From the NCBI RefSeq assembly GCF_032854445.1, contig NC_088300.1:23357608-23421607 (forward strand): 64,000 nt of DNA, given 5' to 3'. Under the pieces are notes generated by a model that was not told the DNA's origin, searched no databases, and saw only the letters and a program-made list of their open reading frames with translations. Positions 60,780-64,000 of this stretch are shown piece after piece (the stretch's first letter is position 1; each line of letters begins with the position of its first letter). Both the position numbers and the translations under genes were made by a program. The DNA comes from Liolophura sinensis (lineage: Eukaryota; Mollusca; Polyplacophora; Chitonida; Chitonidae).

Positions 60780-62400
60780 GCAAGTGTTTCTGTATCCACG
60801 GTGACCAATCAAATACACTCAACAAATAATAGATTCCATGTTATCATCTCTGTTATTCACACAGGTAGAAGTGTGGGTGGATTATTTACCTCTGGTTTTA
60901 TGGAAAATCACTTAAACTGAACAGCTATTATGATCAGACATGCGGCCTGTGCTCAACTTCAGCGGTGGTAATAAACAAGAACAAGAACCCTTGATCAGAT
61001 CGAATTTAAATGTACAATTCCTTAACCAGGAAACGATCGCAAAGAGAAACCCTCAGGTGACAATAATTAGTAGCGCTATACTACATTTATAGTTAATTTC
61101 CCACTGTCACTAAATTCGGAGAGGCCAATCTATGCAGGCCTACTTGGGCAGTGCTGTGCGATAATGAAACGACCAAATGTTGTCCAAGAGAAGAACGTTA
61201 TAAAACTTCTACAATCTGTCTCCCGCCATCCGGAGACGCGAATGCATCGTCTTTCGTATTAAGTACTCACAGCTTTTGATGTATTCTTCATCGAGATTGA
61301 TGATCTGTGTTCCATCTGCATGCGGTGAATATCGACGTTAAAATATATATGCCATGACGGTGCGTCTCTATTCACAGCCTTGTGTTCGCAGCCTTTGTTA
61401 ATAAAACAAAAGAAATAGCAGAAAAACTGATATCTTTGCCATCCAACATATTGATGTCCATAAGCTTTGCCGTCAAAATGCGTTGGAACTGTGTTTTCTT
61501 GCCATTGTGTTGCTGTGCAAACATGTTAATCGAATTGCTTTGGTATAAGGAAAAAAAAAACACGTTTCAAGAGCTTTCTCTAACCTTTGAAGTTTTTTGG
61601 ATTGGCTCTCGATGTAAACTACTGCTCGGTCAACTCTCTCAATGTACTGTGACTGCGGGCCCTTTACCTCCGGCATGGATCTTGCTATTCAACTAAACAG
61701 TGAACCTTTTTCTGCCCAGTGTCGACTCCAGTAAAAGCTAGATTGACTATTGTTCTCTAGCAATACTCGAGTAACTTTCTTCACAGTACGTATGTATTGC
61801 TGGGAACCAATTGTGTGTTCCAGCTATTGCAGAAGAAATCGTATCCCATTTGACCAATGCTGTTGTACTTTGAAATATTTGATCAGTCTATGTAGGCCTA
61901 CCGTTCTCGTCTGTCCTAAGTTGTTTTGGAAATGGGCCTTGCGATCATCGACTTGGAACCTGGTCTACGAATGGTATAAGAATGTCGTGTGTGTTGTTTA
62001 GATTGAGATGAAGTTTTCAGGATACTAAAACTGAATCTATTTACATGAACTTAATAGATAATGGCATTGCTGGGGCGGCAACCTTTGCTATGCAATTGTT
62101 TGAATGGGGGCAATATTTTCTTTCATCCAGTCATCAGACGTATAGTATATAAAGTGATGGCTTTTATCAGCTTTAGTATTATTCTCTCATTCCTCATTAA
62201 GGTCGCCCTGATTGAGGTGTGGGTAGATGCGTACTCAACGGCTTTAAATAAATGACGAACCTGAAGTAATTAGGTCAACGGCTGTTTTGTATGTTCTTCC
62301 GTTTTGTCTTTATGACGGCCACGGTTACAGTTTACCTGATGCGAAAGTCCGCTTGTCAACGTGAATTTTCCTCACATTTATCGACTGAAATGCCTTAATA
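60780..62400 (+). repeat. Multi-kilobase repeat, unit C
   Basis: Anchors: GGTGGATTATTTACCTCTGG at 60886, CAGACATGCGGCCTGTGCTC at 60936, TTTAAATGTACAATTCCTTA at 61005, AAACGACCAAATGTTGTCCA at 61168, TATTAAGTACTCA at 61257, and GAGGTGTGGGTAGATGCGTA at 62213. The open frame at 61382-61696 falls in this repeat and has no protein-like features. Confidence 0.6.
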
Positions 62401-64000
62401 GAATTATCGCCTTTTAGAATCAAGCTTCCATATGTTCGACTATGGTTTTAAGTCAGGCGGCTTGTGAGGTAGTTCTTGTGGCTTACTTCATATATAAACC
62501 TGGGATTCCCATGGATTAACTTTTAATCAATCAGTCAGTCAGTCATACGTATAAGCTGGTAAATCTGAACATATAATATTAGTCTGGTGGTGCAAAAGCA
62601 ACCAAAGCCGATCAGTGAATTGAATTATTCTGTCCTCCATAGACATTATGTATTGTCTCTCTTATACAAAACACCACACCACATGGCCATTTTATAGTGG
62701 CATAATTTGTGTTCCATTTTTTTTATTATACATACACATATAATTTCGATTAGTGACAGGCACTGTTCACGGCATCACATTAACAAGTAAGAATCATACT
62801 TATGTATTCATTAATATCCGTCATCAAAAATATTTATTTGGAAAATAAATCCTGTGAAAGAGCGTAAACGTTCTGATTGGGCAAGTGGTCCGGACGAAAT
62901 AACACAACAGCAGTCCCATACCTATAGCACTTCAACATTATCTCAAGGTCACATGCGGATATAACTACAACCGCTAGGAGAAAAATACTTATCTTGTTTG
63001 AACTGGGCCTTCTCTCCATTGATTGTTAATACAATATATTCATGTACACTATCATATATATACATGTATTCTTGAAAATCCAAACTGGTACCGTGAACAA
63101 CATCGCTCTAAAACAGTAGAGCTATTTCGAATTCTTCATGAAGCTTCTTCAGAAGGGTTCTTCGTCAATGAATACAGGTCTTCAACCGCTCGACACATAT
63201 TCAGAAAACGACGCTGTTGTTGACCGAATGACCGAATTAAACGAGTACGTATTTACAGAGACGTCATTACCGGCAGCTTTTCAATATAAATCATATACAT
63301 ACAGCTTTACGAAGGAAAACGTTTGGAAGGAGTTGGACAGTTGATAATTACGTTAGTCTTAAAACGATAGGCTTGTTAAATTGCAAAATATAAATTAGGG
63401 TTTAACAAAAATTGTTTCGCAAATATCATGGGTAAACAAGACTAAGCTCGCGGCATAGAGAATCGTATTTCCCAAACTGTGGAATATGGAAACTGGAATG
63501 TAAAGGATTTCCACCGTTCCAAGATCAAATATATCATGGAATAAACCCGCGTTGACTACCATTTTATAGGCATGGTTATAGCTTAGCCATTATGGCTGGG
63601 AAATATATCAACTTTCGATATTATCTCAATAACGAGTTCGACTCCCACAGATATTCAGATATTTTTTTTTCATTCTGGAGAATTCTCTTCATTGCTTTGG
63701 TGGTTAATATAAATATAACTCATGATAGATTTGCGGTACTGCTCCCGAATTTGTAAAATGCACCTGCAGATCGCTTAGTCTTTCATGAACTGGGCTTCTT
63801 GTAAATTTATCTGTCACTGTCACTTCAAAGAAATGTGTCATTTCTGCTTGATTATTGACCGATTTTAGAGATTTTAGAATGTCATATTCTTTGTCATCAC
63901 TTGATGCCCAGGCAAGATTATGGTATCGTGTGGGAGAAGGCATATCAAGCACAATGCATCACCTGATTACCTTAGTGATAACGGATTATAAAAGATGATC
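62401..64000. other. No gene recognised
   Basis: AT-rich with a short (CAGT)n run near 62530. Open frames at 63023-63344 and 63704-63952 have no recognisable motifs. A gene could continue beyond the window edge unseen. Confidence 0.35.

Noticed and set aside
61382-61696. 104-codon open frame
   Set aside because: It lies in repeat unit C, and the matching stretches of units A and B are not open. Composition is Cys/Leu-rich without motifs.

Overview
This is a stretch of animal nuclear DNA: AT-rich, with a gene of many short exons split by GT-AG introns and with long non-coding stretches full of tRNA-derived SINEs and satellites. The repeat vocabulary (two abundant SINE families with Pol III A and B boxes, (GAAT)n-tailed fragments, frequent ACATGTA words) and the protein sequences point to a lophotrochozoan, most likely a bivalve or other mollusc. 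The species cannot be named from the sequence alone.

Layout. 1-6.9 kb: no gene recognised, only repeats. 6885-7838 (+): an intact, uninterrupted coding sequence for an RDH14-like short-chain dehydrogenase/reductase. 8.8-13.05 kb: a 66-bp minisatellite invaded by a SINE, more SINEs, and a dispersed 0.8-kb element. 14778-45948 (+): the complete gene for NEMF (Rqc2/Tae2 family, ribosome-associated quality control). I resolved it into 34 coding exons that join with consistent phase into a 1064-residue protein. 47-64 kb: no intact gene. This part holds a decayed Crypton-type tyrosine-recombinase gene (49.2-51.04 kb), three diverged copies of a multi-kilobase repeat, a 32-bp minisatellite and several SINEs.

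The most unusual signal is in NEMF. Three of its exon-intron junctions sit in local tandem duplications: the donor of exon 18 (3 copies, 56-bp period), the acceptor of exon 20 (2 copies, 27-bp period, in frame) and the donor of exon 31 (13 copies, 53-bp period). At a fourth junction, the acceptor of exon 15, a SINE has inserted into the splice acceptor and the target-site duplication rebuilt it. Two other introns carry SINE pairs in which both members share one target site, giving three copies of the target sequence.

NEMF and the RDH14-like enzyme have no obvious shared function, and there is no operon-like organisation. Boundaries of repeats are by eye and approximate unless a target-site duplication fixes them.
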